DNA of 64,000 nucleotides from Paracoccaceae bacterium (GTDB taxonomy: Bacteria > Pseudomonadota > Alphaproteobacteria > Rhodobacterales > Rhodobacteraceae). Position numbers and translations under genes: made by a program. How positions within the stretch are numbered: the first letter of the stretch is position 1; the number at the start of each line of letters is the position of its first letter. The notes under the pieces were generated by a model that saw only the letters and a program-made list of their open reading frames with translations, was not told where the DNA came from and did not search any database. Shown here one piece after another: positions 55,382-63,901 of the stretch. The DNA is taken from assembly GCA_009773375.1 (NCBI GenBank), contig WRPH01000006.1, positions 140,973 to 204,972 on the forward strand, given 5' to 3'.

Positions 55382-56281
55382 ATGACCCAAACCCCAGGTT
55401 CCCGCGATATTGAGGCCTTCAATGTGGTGGCGGTGGAGCTGTCCTTCCGCCGCGCCGCCGAGCGTCTGGCGATTGATCAATCCGCCCTGTCGCGCCGCAT
55501 CCGCCAGCTGGAAGAAAACCTGGGCTACCAGCTGATCCGCCGCACCACCCGCGAAGTGTCCTTGACCGCCGCCGGCGAAATCTTTCACGAACGCACCCGC
55601 CTGCTGGGGTCCGAAATTGACGCCGCCGTTCACGCCGCCCGCATCGCCGCCGAAGGCAAGCGCGGCCAGTTGCGAATCGCCTACATGTCCTTTGCCGCCA
55701 TCGAATGGATGCCGCGCGTGGTGCGCGAATTCACCGAACGTTACCCCGATATTGATCTGGAGCTGAAATATATCCGCACGCAGGGCCAGAAGATTGAGCT
55801 GGCGCGCAACAATATCGACGCGGGCTTCATGCTTGGCCCGTTGCAGCATCCGCAATACGAGGTGTTGCAACTGTCATCCGATCCGCTGGTGGCGATTCTG
55901 CCAATCGACCACCGGCTTTCGACCCGCCCGGCGGTGACGCTTGCCGATCTGGCGCGCTATCCGATGGTGCTGGGCAGCATGGCCGAATGGGATTTCTTCC
56001 GCCAGTTCGTGCTGGACGCCTTCGCGCAGGCTGGCCATGCGGTGCAGATCAAGTTTGAAGCCTCGAACGCGATGGGGATTCTGGGGCTGGTGTCCGAAGG
56101 TCTGGGGGTTTCTGTCTACGCACAGGCCATCGAACGCTTTCAGCCGCGCACCATCATGACCAAGCCGATTTCCGATTGCACGGCGCAGGTGCAAACCGTG
56201 CTGGCGTGGAACCGGGCTTACAAAAATCCGGCCCTGATGAATTTTGTGGCCGTCGCGCGGGAACTTGCGCGCCGACCTTAA
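55382..56281 (+). CDS. LysR-family regulator
   Basis: LysR-type regulator of 299 residues with an N-terminal winged helix (FRRAAERLAIDQSALSRRI) and a periplasmic-binding-like effector domain. A ribosome site GGAGG precedes the ATG. It is divergent from the amidase-hyuAB operon by 145 bp, so it most likely activates it. The effector is unknown; a hydantoin or creatinine-type compound would fit. Confidence 0.9.
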   Translation: MTQTPGSRDIEAFNVVAVELSFRRAAERLAIDQSALSRRIRQLEENLGYQLIRRTTREVSLTAAGEIFHERTRLLGSEIDAAVHAARIAAEGKRGQLRIAYMSFAAIEWMPRVVREFTERYPDIDLELKYIRTQGQKIELARNNIDAGFMLGPLQHPQYEVLQLSSDPLVAILPIDHRLSTRPAVTLADLARYPMVLGSMAEWDFFRQFVLDAFAQAGHAVQIKFEASNAMGILGLVSEGLGVSVYAQAIERFQPRTIMTKPISDCTAQVQTVLAWNRAYKNPALMNFVAVARELARRP

Positions 56282-56313
56282 GTATCGGGGGCCCTGAGTA
56301 TTGGCCTTAAGTC

Positions 56314-57426
56314 TCAATGCGCCAGCGCGTCGCCTGCCGAATTGTTGGTGCCGACCAGCATGCAGACATCCTGCGGCTGCCACCGCGCTACCACCTCGTC
56401 GCCAAAGCGGAACGGGTTGGCGAAAAAGTCGGATTCCGGCAGATGCGCCACGAATTCCTCGGCCTGCGGCGTGGCGAGTTCGACCTTCACGAACGTCCCC
56501 TGATATTCCACGTTGATCACCTTGCCCGGCATGGCATTTTCGGCACGCGCCTGCCCCTGATCCAGCCGGATCTTGTCGCGGCGCACGGCAAAGCGAATGT
56601 CTTGCCCTTCCCGCAGCGCGGCACGCGGCGCAAAGGCAAAGCGCCCGCCCTCTGCGCCTTCGGCCTGAATCTCGTCACCGACCGTCAGCACCCGCGCCGA
56701 GACAACATTCTGCCCGCCCATGAAGCGCGCGACATAGGGCGAATGCGGGCGGTCATAGATTTCGCGGGGATGGGCGGCCTGCTCGATCAACCCGTGATCC
56801 ATCACGATCACCTTGTCGGCCAAAGCGATGGCCTCGGGCTGGGTGTGGGTGACGTGGATGAAAGTAATCCCCAGATCGTTTTGCAACCGCTTCAATTCCA
56901 CCCGCATCCGCAGCCGCAGGAATTCATCCAGCGCCGACAGCGGCTCATCCAGCAACAGCACTTGCGGGTTGGTGATCAGCGCGCGGGCCAGCGCCACCCG
57001 TTGTTGTTGCCCGCCCGACAGTTGCGACGGCATCCGGTCAGCCATATGACCCAGTTGCACCCGTGCCAGCATCTCGCGCGCACGGTCGCGGCGTTCAGCG
57101 CCAACGCCATGAATTTTCAGCGGAAAGGCCACGTTGTCGGTCAGGTTCAGATGCGGAAACAGCGCGTAGTTCTGGAACATCAGCGCCGTGCCACGTTCAC
57201 CCGTCCGCACATGCGTCACATCCTTGCCGCCGATCAGAATGCGGCCCGAGGTCGGCGTCTCATGCCCCGCGATCATCCGCAGCAGCGTGGATTTGCCACA
57301 GCCCGACGGCCCGATCATGCAGCAATAACTGCCGCCCTCGATCACCTGATCCACCGCATTCACCGCCGCCACCGCGCCAAACTTGCGCGTGACCTTGTCC
57401 AGAATGATTTCGCCAACTTTGCTCAT
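56314..57426 (-). CDS. ABC transporter ATP-binding protein (PotA type)
   Basis: ATPase of 370 residues with Walker A GPSGCGKST, signature LSGGQQQR, Walker B VLLLDEPLSALDEF and H-loop HVTHTQPEA, plus a C-terminal TOBE domain. The set of one ATPase, two permeases and a Tat-exported binding protein is the polyamine/opine uptake type. It is the last gene of the transporter operon. Its end lies 32 nt from the convergent LysR stop. Confidence 0.92.
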   Translation of the reverse strand: MSKVGEIILDKVTRKFGAVAAVNAVDQVIEGGSYCCMIGPSGCGKSTLLRMIAGHETPTSGRILIGGKDVTHVRTGERGTALMFQNYALFPHLNLTDNVAFPLKIHGVGAERRDRAREMLARVQLGHMADRMPSQLSGGQQQRVALARALITNPQVLLLDEPLSALDEFLRLRMRVELKRLQNDLGITFIHVTHTQPEAIALADKVIVMDHGLIEQAAHPREIYDRPHSPYVARFMGGQNVVSARVLTVGDEIQAEGAEGGRFAFAPRAALREGQDIRFAVRRDKIRLDQGQARAENAMPGKVINVEYQGTFVKVELATPQAEEFVAHLPESDFFANPFRFGDEVVARWQPQDVCMLVGTNNSAGDALAH

Positions 57427-57441
57427 GGAAGGATCCTTTGA

Positions 57442-58242
57442 TTAACGCTTGCGGCCGGTCAGGGCGATGGCGGCGAAGGCGACAACGATGACCGCAAGGC
57501 TAAGCGCCGTGGTCAGGGTGCCGATGGCATACAAGGCGGGGGTGGTGACGTTCGCGGTCAGCGAGGCCACTTGCAGCGGCAGGGTGTTCTTGGTGCCAAC
57601 CGTCAGCAAAGAGCGGGGAAATTCGTCGTAACTCAGCGTCAGGCCAAACAGCGCCACCGCGATCAGGCCGGGGAACAGGATGGGCAAAGTCACTTGTGAC
57701 AATACCTGTTTGCGCGTCGCCCCGGCATCGCGCGCGGCTTCCTCCCAACTGCCGTTAAACCGGTTCAGCACGGCAAACATGATCAGCAGACCAAACGGCA
57801 GCGTCCAGGTCAGATGCGCGCCAAGGCCCGAAAGCAGCCAATTGGTCTGCAAACCCAGCGTGGTGAACAGCGTGCCGATGCCAAGCCCGGTCAGCACGCC
57901 GGGCATCACCAGCGAGATGATGGCAAGGTAAAACAGCACGCCCGAGCCGCGGAATTTACGGCGAAAGCCAAGACCGGCGAAGAACGACACCGTCACAGTG
58001 ATGATCATCGCCAGCAGGCCAAGGATCATCGACCGCGTGAAGGCACCACCAAGATCGCCATAGCGCGAGCTTGCGAACAGATCAGCGAACCAGTGCAGCG
58101 ACACCCCGCGCAAGGGAAAGGTCATGCCGCCGGTCGGGCCTTGGAACGACAGGATGAAAATCGCGATCATCGGCCCGTACAAGAACAGGATGAACAGCCC
58201 GAAAACCGCTGTCAGCACCCAGAATATCAGCTTGGATTGCAT
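57442..58242 (-). CDS. ABC transporter permease (PotC type)
   Basis: Inner-membrane permease of 266 residues with about six helices and the EAA-type loop EEAARDAGATRKQVLSQVTL. It pairs with the upstream PotB-type permease. It starts 9 nt after that gene. Confidence 0.92.
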   Translation of the reverse strand: MQSKLIFWVLTAVFGLFILFLYGPMIAIFILSFQGPTGGMTFPLRGVSLHWFADLFASSRYGDLGGAFTRSMILGLLAMIITVTVSFFAGLGFRRKFRGSGVLFYLAIISLVMPGVLTGLGIGTLFTTLGLQTNWLLSGLGAHLTWTLPFGLLIMFAVLNRFNGSWEEAARDAGATRKQVLSQVTLPILFPGLIAVALFGLTLSYDEFPRSLLTVGTKNTLPLQVASLTANVTTPALYAIGTLTTALSLAVIVVAFAAIALTGRKR

Positions 58243-58251
58243 GATGACCCC

Positions 58252-59106
58252 CTATTTCGCCAGTTCCGCCCGCACGTCCACCACGCGCAGGATCGTCGCA
58301 ACCATGCCCAGCACCACCGCGATCAGCAGCACCGCCATCGCGGCGGCTTGCGGGTAATACATCTGGTCGATGTTGTTCTTCATCGCCGAGACGACGGTCG
58401 AGGACTGCCCCCCGCTCATCACCCGCACCACAAAGAAATCACCCATCACCAGCGTCAGCACAAAGATGGTGCCCAGCGCGATGCCGGTGCGGCTCAGCGG
58501 GATGATGATGGTGCGCAGGATCTGAAAGCCGGTCGCCCCGGCATCCAGCGCCGCCTCGATCACGTTCCTGTCGATCTTCGCCATCGCGTTGAAGATCGGA
58601 ACGATCATGAACAGGGTGAACAGATTGACATAGGTGATGATCACCGCAAAATCGGAAAACAGCAGGAATTCAAGCGGTTGCTGGATCAGACCCAGCTGCA
58701 TCAGCCCGGTGTTGAACAACCCCTCCCGCCCCAGAAACGGAATCCAGCTGATCATGCGGATCACGGTCGAGGTCCAGAACGGGATGGTGCACAGCAGAAA
58801 CAGCCCGATTTGCAGCTTCAGATTTCGGACATGGAACACCAGATAGAAGCTGACGGTAAAACCCACGACCAAAGTGATCGCCCAGGTGATCGCGGCATAG
58901 CGCAGGGTGTTGGCGAAGATTTTCCACGTCACCGGCGCGGCGAAAACGGCGGCGAAATTGGCCAGCGTGAAGTCGGGGCGGTATTCCAGCCCGTCGAAAG
59001 TCCAGAACGACAGCAGGACGACCATCAGCAGCGGCAAGCCGGTGAAGATGATCAGAATCGCGGTGAACGGCAGCACCGATAGCTGTGACATGCGGTTAGG
59101 GGTCAT
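58252..59106 (-). CDS. ABC transporter permease (PotB type)
   Basis: Inner-membrane permease of about 284 residues with an EAA loop EAALDAGATGFQILRTIIIP. I chose the ATG at 59106, which has an AGAGG ribosome site; the frame is open to 59139, inside the terminator-like region. It follows the binding-protein gene after a hairpin-T6 structure. Confidence 0.92.
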   Translation of the reverse strand: MTPNRMSQLSVLPFTAILIIFTGLPLLMVVLLSFWTFDGLEYRPDFTLANFAAVFAAPVTWKIFANTLRYAAITWAITLVVGFTVSFYLVFHVRNLKLQIGLFLLCTIPFWTSTVIRMISWIPFLGREGLFNTGLMQLGLIQQPLEFLLFSDFAVIITYVNLFTLFMIVPIFNAMAKIDRNVIEAALDAGATGFQILRTIIIPLSRTGIALGTIFVLTLVMGDFFVVRVMSGGQSSTVVSAMKNNIDQMYYPQAAAMAVLLIAVVLGMVATILRVVDVRAELAK

Positions 59107-59118
59107 GGGAACCTCTTG

Positions 59119-59147
59119 AAAAAAGGCCCCCTTTCGCAAGGAGGCCC
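59119..59147 (-). terminator. terminator-like hairpin between binding protein and permease
   Basis: On the minus strand GGCCTCCTT pairs with AAGGGGGCC (59138-59146 and 59125-59133, one G-T pair), loop GCGA, followed by TTTTTT (59124-59119). This is a Rho-independent-type structure that would lower permease expression relative to the binding protein. Confidence 0.65.
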
Positions 59148-59166
59148 GTCGGGGAGCCAGTCGGGA

Positions 59167-60438
59167 TCAGGATGCGACGAAGTCGTTCCAGCGCTGCACA
59201 AGATATTCGCCCTCGTCCATCGTGGTGTTCCAGCAGCGGATGCCACCGATCCGGTCTTCAAAGCTGCCGCCATCGCGGCTCCGGCCCGGCAATTCCATCA
59301 CGGTGCCAAACGGATCTTTGATCTCGACTGCGGCAGGTTTGCCGCCATACCAGTAGTCCCACTCCTCGGCCGACAGGCTGGCCTTGGTGGTTTCCGGCAC
59401 CGCAGAGTAATAGCCCTGCCGCGCCACGAAGGCCCCATAAGGCCCGGTCAGCATCCAGTTGAGGTATGCGTAAGCCGCCTCCAGCTTGATACCCTCAAGA
59501 TGGCTCATCAGGCCAAGCCCGTTGCCCCACCCGCGATAGCCTTCTTCCAACCCCTTGTAGACACAGTCAATTCCCCGGCCGCGCACCGCAGTCACGGCGG
59601 GCGACCACATCGACTGGATCACCGCCTCGCCCGAGGCCATGAAGTTCACCGATTCATCAAAGCTGGACCAGAACGCGCGGAACTGGCCGTCCTGTTTGGC
59701 TTTGATCAGAATGGCGATGGTCGCGTCGATTTCGTCACGCGTCATGTTGCCCTTGTCGGCATAGGTCAGATCGCCGCGCGCTTCGATCGCCATCGCCGCA
59801 TCCATGATGCCGATCTGCGGCACGTTGATCAGCGCGACCTTGCCCTTGAATTCCGGGTTCAGCAGCTCGGCCCAAGAGGTGATATCGCGGCCAATCAGAT
59901 CGGGGCGGATGCCCAGAGTGTCGGCGTTGAAGATGGTCGGCATCATCGTGGCACTCGTGTTCGGGCTGGCGGCAAAGCCGGTGCCATCGGCATATTGCAC
60001 CTCAAACGGCATGGTGCCCTGCCGCGACATCTCGTTGCCGTCGAAATTCTTGCCCTCGCGGAACAGCGGGATGATCTTGCCCCAGTGGGCGATTTTGCCG
60101 GTGTCGATGGTTTGCAGCTTCTGGCTACGCCATATCCGCTGCATCGCCCAGAACTCCAGATCGGCAATGTCGATGCTGTCGGGCTGGCCAACGACCCGCG
60201 CCATGATCGCATCGGTCCCGGCGTTCTGCATCTCGATCTTGAAGCCAAGATCGGCGCTTGCCGCTGCCGCAATATCCTCGAAAATCGAGTAAGACGGCCC
60301 GACATGCATCAATGTCACGTCCTTCAGGCCCTGTGCCCAGATCATCGGCGCCCCCAGAACCGAGCCAGCCCCCGCACCGGCGATCGTCTTCAGCACTGTG
60401 CGACGACTGACGCCATCCGTGGTCTTCACCTTCTGCAT
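59167..60438 (-). CDS. polyamine/opine-type ABC substrate-binding protein (Tat-exported)
   Basis: Periplasmic binding protein of 423 residues of the PotD-like family 1. The N-terminus carries a twin-arginine motif, SRRTVLKTIAGAGAG, indicating Tat export. A good ribosome site (AGGAGAG) precedes the ATG. It is the first gene of the transporter operon next to the HyuAB cluster, so creatinine, a hydantoin or a related N-methyl compound is the plausible ligand; PotD-like folds also bind polyamines. Confidence 0.87.
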   Translation of the reverse strand: MQKVKTTDGVSRRTVLKTIAGAGAGSVLGAPMIWAQGLKDVTLMHVGPSYSIFEDIAAAASADLGFKIEMQNAGTDAIMARVVGQPDSIDIADLEFWAMQRIWRSQKLQTIDTGKIAHWGKIIPLFREGKNFDGNEMSRQGTMPFEVQYADGTGFAASPNTSATMMPTIFNADTLGIRPDLIGRDITSWAELLNPEFKGKVALINVPQIGIMDAAMAIEARGDLTYADKGNMTRDEIDATIAILIKAKQDGQFRAFWSSFDESVNFMASGEAVIQSMWSPAVTAVRGRGIDCVYKGLEEGYRGWGNGLGLMSHLEGIKLEAAYAYLNWMLTGPYGAFVARQGYYSAVPETTKASLSAEEWDYWYGGKPAAVEIKDPFGTVMELPGRSRDGGSFEDRIGGIRCWNTTMDEGEYLVQRWNDFVAS

Positions 60439-60914
60439 TTCATCTCTCCTGCTGTGAATGACTGCGTGCCGAAGCTGTTTCGACCGCCGCCTTATATGTG
60501 TTTCAGCCCCGCGACAGTCCTTGGACCGAAACAGGCCTCAGTGCAGGCTAGGGGAGAAAAGCCGCGCGTGGGTGTGCTGGTTTCGCCATTATTGATGCAG
60601 ATCTGACATGAATGCAGACACCCCTTGCGGCGTGCGCCAAACGGTCTGTTCCGACTTGCTGACAGTTTGCAGATTTGGCCGCGAACGTCGCCCCCGGTCC
60701 CCGACAGGGTGCGAGCCGCGACCGACCCGGCACCCTCGGCAGCCCTCTTTGGGCTACAGCGGCCCGGCCATCCCCCGGCGTGTCAGCAGCGGCCGCGCTG
60801 TCGTGCTGATGCAGCACACTGACACTCTGGGTGATCGCGCCCGGCGTGAAACTGCGAACGCAATCCACAAGATTGTCGGCATGGTTTCAATTGCTCGCAA
60901 ATCGGTCACCGTGA
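60439..60914. other. gene-poor stretch upstream of the binding protein
   Basis: This stretch must hold the promoter of the minus-strand transporter operon near its right edge start at 60438. The rest has short overlapping frames on both strands, none resembling a known family. Confidence 0.4.
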
Positions 60915-61142
60915 TCGCAACCGTCAGCGAAAGGAACGACGGCCGGTTTCCACTATGATCTTTCGAAGGGTTATGAAGGTGAGGCCAAGTCCTCTGCGGG
61001 ACTCACGGCACAGAGCGAACTCCGGGCTTCGGCATTGGAAGGCGACCTCACGGGTTTCACCCTATACGCCCCGTCCAAAGCGATCAATGCCGCCGCGCAA
61101 TGGGCCGCCGCTGATCTGGACGGAAGCCGACGATCTTCCTAA
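60915..61142 (+). pseudogene. start-less ORF remnant
   Basis: A 75-codon open frame with protein-like composition (FHYDLSKGYEGEAKSS, FTLYAPSKAINAAAQW) has no in-frame ATG or GTG and an in-frame TGA just before it. A second short stretch continues in another frame to 61185 (NVESLIEVSLANAN). This looks like a decayed, frameshifted gene. I do not recognise the family. Confidence 0.3.
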
Positions 61143-61168
61143 TGTGGAATCTCTGATTGAGGTAAGCC

Positions 61169-61432
61169 TTGCCAATGCCAATTAACTTGCCCGCCAAATC
61201 GCCGAAGCCACCTAAGACTTTGCCCCCTGAACCTTCAGAACTCGTAAACGCGAGTCCTTCACTGATGGCGATCTGGGCAAGTGGGCATCTTCCACCCGAG
61301 GAAGTGGAGCGGCGCGCACGCGGCGCCATACGGCTAAGCAAGGCATTCGCCGCAATACCTTGGCACACGCAAAGAGCGGCCAAAGACCCGGACTATTGGA
61401 ACGCGCTCTACGCCAGTCGCGCGCGCTGGTAG
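61169..61432 (+). CDS. hypothetical 87-residue protein
   Basis: An open frame with a proline-rich start (KSPKPPKTLPPEPSEL) and an amphipathic C-terminal part (LPPEEVERRARGAIRLSKAF). No clear ribosome site and no recognised family. It lies beside a decayed ORF, so it may be real or part of the same relic. Confidence 0.35.
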   Translation: MPMPINLPAKSPKPPKTLPPEPSELVNASPSLMAIWASGHLPPEEVERRARGAIRLSKAFAAIPWHTQRAAKDPDYWNALYASRARW

Positions 61433-61485
61433 CACGCAGCCACCCGCGTAGGGCAAGGTTCACGCGGCCACACCTGCCACCCGCC

Positions 61486-62157
61486 TCACCGCACCAGCAG
61501 CCCCAACTGCGCGACCAGATCAGCCGCTTGCCTGCGCGATACCACTGCGCCCTTGAACTTGCCCGCATCGGCCATTTTCAGCCCGCCCAGATCGGCACCG
61601 CGCAAATCGGCGCCCTCAAACCGCGCGCCGGTGACATGTGCGTCGCGCAAGCTACAGCGCTCAAACACCGCATCGCGAAAATCGCAGCCGCCCAGATCGG
61701 CACCGGAAAAGTCCACCCCGACCAGCACGGCGCGGCGCAAAGACACCCCGCGCAGCCGCGCATCAGCCAGCAGGGTTTCTACCAAAACCAGCCCCATCGT
61801 GCCGGCCTTCGTCAAATCAGCCCCGGTCAGCTTGCAGCCCTCTAGCCGCGCGCCGGTCAGCACCGCTTCGGCAAAACTGGCATTGTTGAAATCGCACGAC
61901 TGCATCACCGTATCCGCCAGCCGCGCCGCCGCAAGATTGGCAAAGCCGCCGCGGCAGCCGTGAAACACCGCGCCCTCCAACACCGCCTGCGTCAGCTTGG
62001 CCGCCTTCAGGCTGCAACGCTCAAACCGCCAGCCAGACAGATCAAGCCCCGCCATATCCGCCGCCTCCAGATCGCAGCCGCGCAACACCGCAGGCCCATC
62101 CGCCGCCAGCGCCTGAACCTGCACGCGCCCCAGCACACCGCCATCCTGCTCCGCCAT
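61486..62157 (-). CDS. pentapeptide-repeat protein
   Basis: Protein of about 223 residues made mostly of A(D/N)LxX-type repeats, for example AAKLTQAVLEGAVF, ARLEGCKLTGADLTKAG and ADLRGADLGGLKMAD, which build a right-handed quadrilateral beta-helix. I chose the ATG at 62157, with AAGG ten bases upstream, over a TTG at 62166. Length and two-block layout are near those of Qnr gyrase-protecting proteins, but most such proteins have no known role. It is monocistronic. Confidence 0.85.
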   Translation of the reverse strand: MAEQDGGVLGRVQVQALAADGPAVLRGCDLEAADMAGLDLSGWRFERCSLKAAKLTQAVLEGAVFHGCRGGFANLAAARLADTVMQSCDFNNASFAEAVLTGARLEGCKLTGADLTKAGTMGLVLVETLLADARLRGVSLRRAVLVGVDFSGADLGGCDFRDAVFERCSLRDAHVTGARFEGADLRGADLGGLKMADAGKFKGAVVSRRQAADLVAQLGLLVR

Positions 62158-62308
62158 TTCGCTCAAACCTTAACAGGACATTACCCCGAGAGCCTAACCC
62201 ATTGATTTCCCATATCCCAGCCCCCTGTCCACACGCGGACACGCCGCACCCCCCTTGCAAACCGCCCGCGCCCCCGGCATCACCACGCAAACCAACCCAA
62301 GGCCGCCC

Positions 62309-62842
62309 ATGCCCGATCTCATCCCCGCCTGGATCAACGGCACCCTCACCCCCGTCGAAAAGCTGGAGGTCCACCAGCGCGGCCTGCGCCACAAGGCCGT
62401 GTCGGTCTTCGTTCTGTCGGGCGACCGCGTGCTGATCCAGCAACGCGCGCTGTCGAAATACCACACCCCCGGCCTGTGGGCGAACACCTGCTGCACCCAC
62501 CCGCACTGGGATGAACCCGCCCTCACCTGCGCCCACCGCCGCCTGTCCGAAGAACTCGGCCTCAGCAACCTCAGCCTCACCCCCGCAGGCCAGGTCGAAT
62601 ACCGCGCCGAGGTCGGAGGCGGCCTGACCGAACACGAACTGGTTGACATCTTCACAGCCCAGGCCCCGCTCTCCCAGCCGATCACCCCCAACCCCGCCGA
62701 GGTGATGGCCACCGCCTGGGCCCCGCTCGCCCAACTGCTGCACGATACCGAAACCACCCCTGCCCGCTTCACCCCCTGGCTGCGCATCTACCTGCACGAC
62801 CACCCGCACATCCTCGCGCACGCCGCCGCCACCCGATCTTAA
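62309..62842 (+). CDS. idi: isopentenyl-diphosphate delta-isomerase (type 1)
   Basis: Nudix-fold isomerase of about 177 residues from the ATG at 62309. The catalytic cysteine is in NTCCTHPHWDE and the acid and metal ligands in RRLSEELGL and TEHELVDIF. It interconverts IPP and DMAPP for isoprenoid, quinone or carotenoid synthesis. It stands alone, with no other isoprenoid gene in the window. Confidence 0.92.
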   Translation: MPDLIPAWINGTLTPVEKLEVHQRGLRHKAVSVFVLSGDRVLIQQRALSKYHTPGLWANTCCTHPHWDEPALTCAHRRLSEELGLSNLSLTPAGQVEYRAEVGGGLTEHELVDIFTAQAPLSQPITPNPAEVMATAWAPLAQLLHDTETTPARFTPWLRIYLHDHPHILAHAAATRS

Positions 62843-62878
62843 CCCGCCCCGGCCACCCTGCGCGAAACAGGAGGCCGC

Positions 62879-63724
62879 ATGCTCACCCAGATCCCCACCG
62901 CCGAAATCCTCGAATCCGCCCTGCTGCGCGACCGCAGCCACCTCGACCCGACCGCGCTCGAAGACCTCGCCGCCTCCATCGCCCGCGACGGTCTGCGCAT
63001 GCCGATCGAGGTCTGGCGCCTCTCTACCCCCGAAGGCGGCCACCGCTACGGCCTGATCTCGGGCCTGCGCCGCCTCACCGCCCACCGCCTGCTCCACAGC
63101 CGCAACCCCGCGCTGCACAGCACCATCGCCGCCCTCATCCGCACCCCGGCCTCGATCCCCGACGCCATGGCGCAAATGGTCGCCGAAAACGAAATCCGCG
63201 AAAACCTGTCCCCGTGGGAGCGCGGCCTCACCCTCGCCACCTGCGTTCAGCACGGCCTGTTCGACACCATCGACGCCGCCATCGCCGCGCTGCACCCCAC
63301 CGCCAGCAAGCAAAAACGCAACCGCCTGCGCAGCCTCGCCATGGTCGCCGAGGAACTGGAGGGCAGCTTCGCCACCCCCGAACAGCTGTCGCAATCGCAG
63401 ATGGAGCGCCTCGCAGCCGCCCTGCGCGGCGGCCTCACCCCGCTGATCCAGCACATCCTGACCGAAAACCGCCGCAAAAGCCTGCCCAGCCAATGGGCCG
63501 CCCTGATCCCCACCCTGACCGAGGCGCTCACCGCCGAAACCGACCCCACCCCCAACCACCCCGGCCGCCCCCGCCGCATGCTGACCCTGCGACAGGGCCT
63601 GACGATCCGGCGTGAGAAATGCACCGGCGGCTGGTCACTGAAATTCACCGGCCCCGAGGCCAAAAGCGGCGGCCTGATCGACGACGTGCTGGACCATGTG
63701 GAGAAGTGGTTTCAACCGGAGTAG
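62879..63724 (+). CDS. ParB/RepB-like partition-type protein
   Basis: Protein of 281 residues with an N-terminal ParB/sulfiredoxin-like domain (LDPTALEDLAASIARDGL, YGLISGLRRLTAHRLL, VAENEIRENLSPWERGL). The ribosome site AGGAGG precedes the ATG. No parA gene adjoins, so it is not a normal partition operon; it may be an orphan from a plasmid, phage or integrated element. A 12-bp palindrome follows at 63792. Confidence 0.85.
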   Translation: MLTQIPTAEILESALLRDRSHLDPTALEDLAASIARDGLRMPIEVWRLSTPEGGHRYGLISGLRRLTAHRLLHSRNPALHSTIAALIRTPASIPDAMAQMVAENEIRENLSPWERGLTLATCVQHGLFDTIDAAIAALHPTASKQKRNRLRSLAMVAEELEGSFATPEQLSQSQMERLAAALRGGLTPLIQHILTENRRKSLPSQWAALIPTLTEALTAETDPTPNHPGRPRRMLTLRQGLTIRREKCTGGWSLKFTGPEAKSGGLIDDVLDHVEKWFQPE

Positions 63725-63791
63725 CGAGAGCGAATACGATTAACAATTTTTGGTTGCTCTGATCAAGTTAGACTCGCACAAATTACAAGCT

Positions 63792-63803
63792 CACGATATC
63801 GTG
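63792..63803. promoter_or_regulatory. palindrome CACGATATCGTG
   Basis: Perfect 12-bp inverted repeat 68 bp after the ParB-like gene. It could be a binding site for that protein or chance. Confidence 0.3.
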
Positions 63804-63865
63804 TTTACATGCAGTTGACCGCAGCACTTGCGCACGCGATTTTTGATGGCCGGAAGCGGCTTGTT

Positions 63866-63883
63866 GCGCCATTTGAATGGCGC
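63866..63883. repeat. perfect inverted repeat near the IS66 end
   Basis: GCGCCATT-TG-AATGGCGC forms a perfect 8-bp stem with a 2-nt loop. AATGGCG recurs at 63896-63902, 20 bp later, at the edge of the insertion sequence. Confidence 0.4.
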
Positions 63884-63901
63884 CCTAACGCGCGAAATGG
63901 C

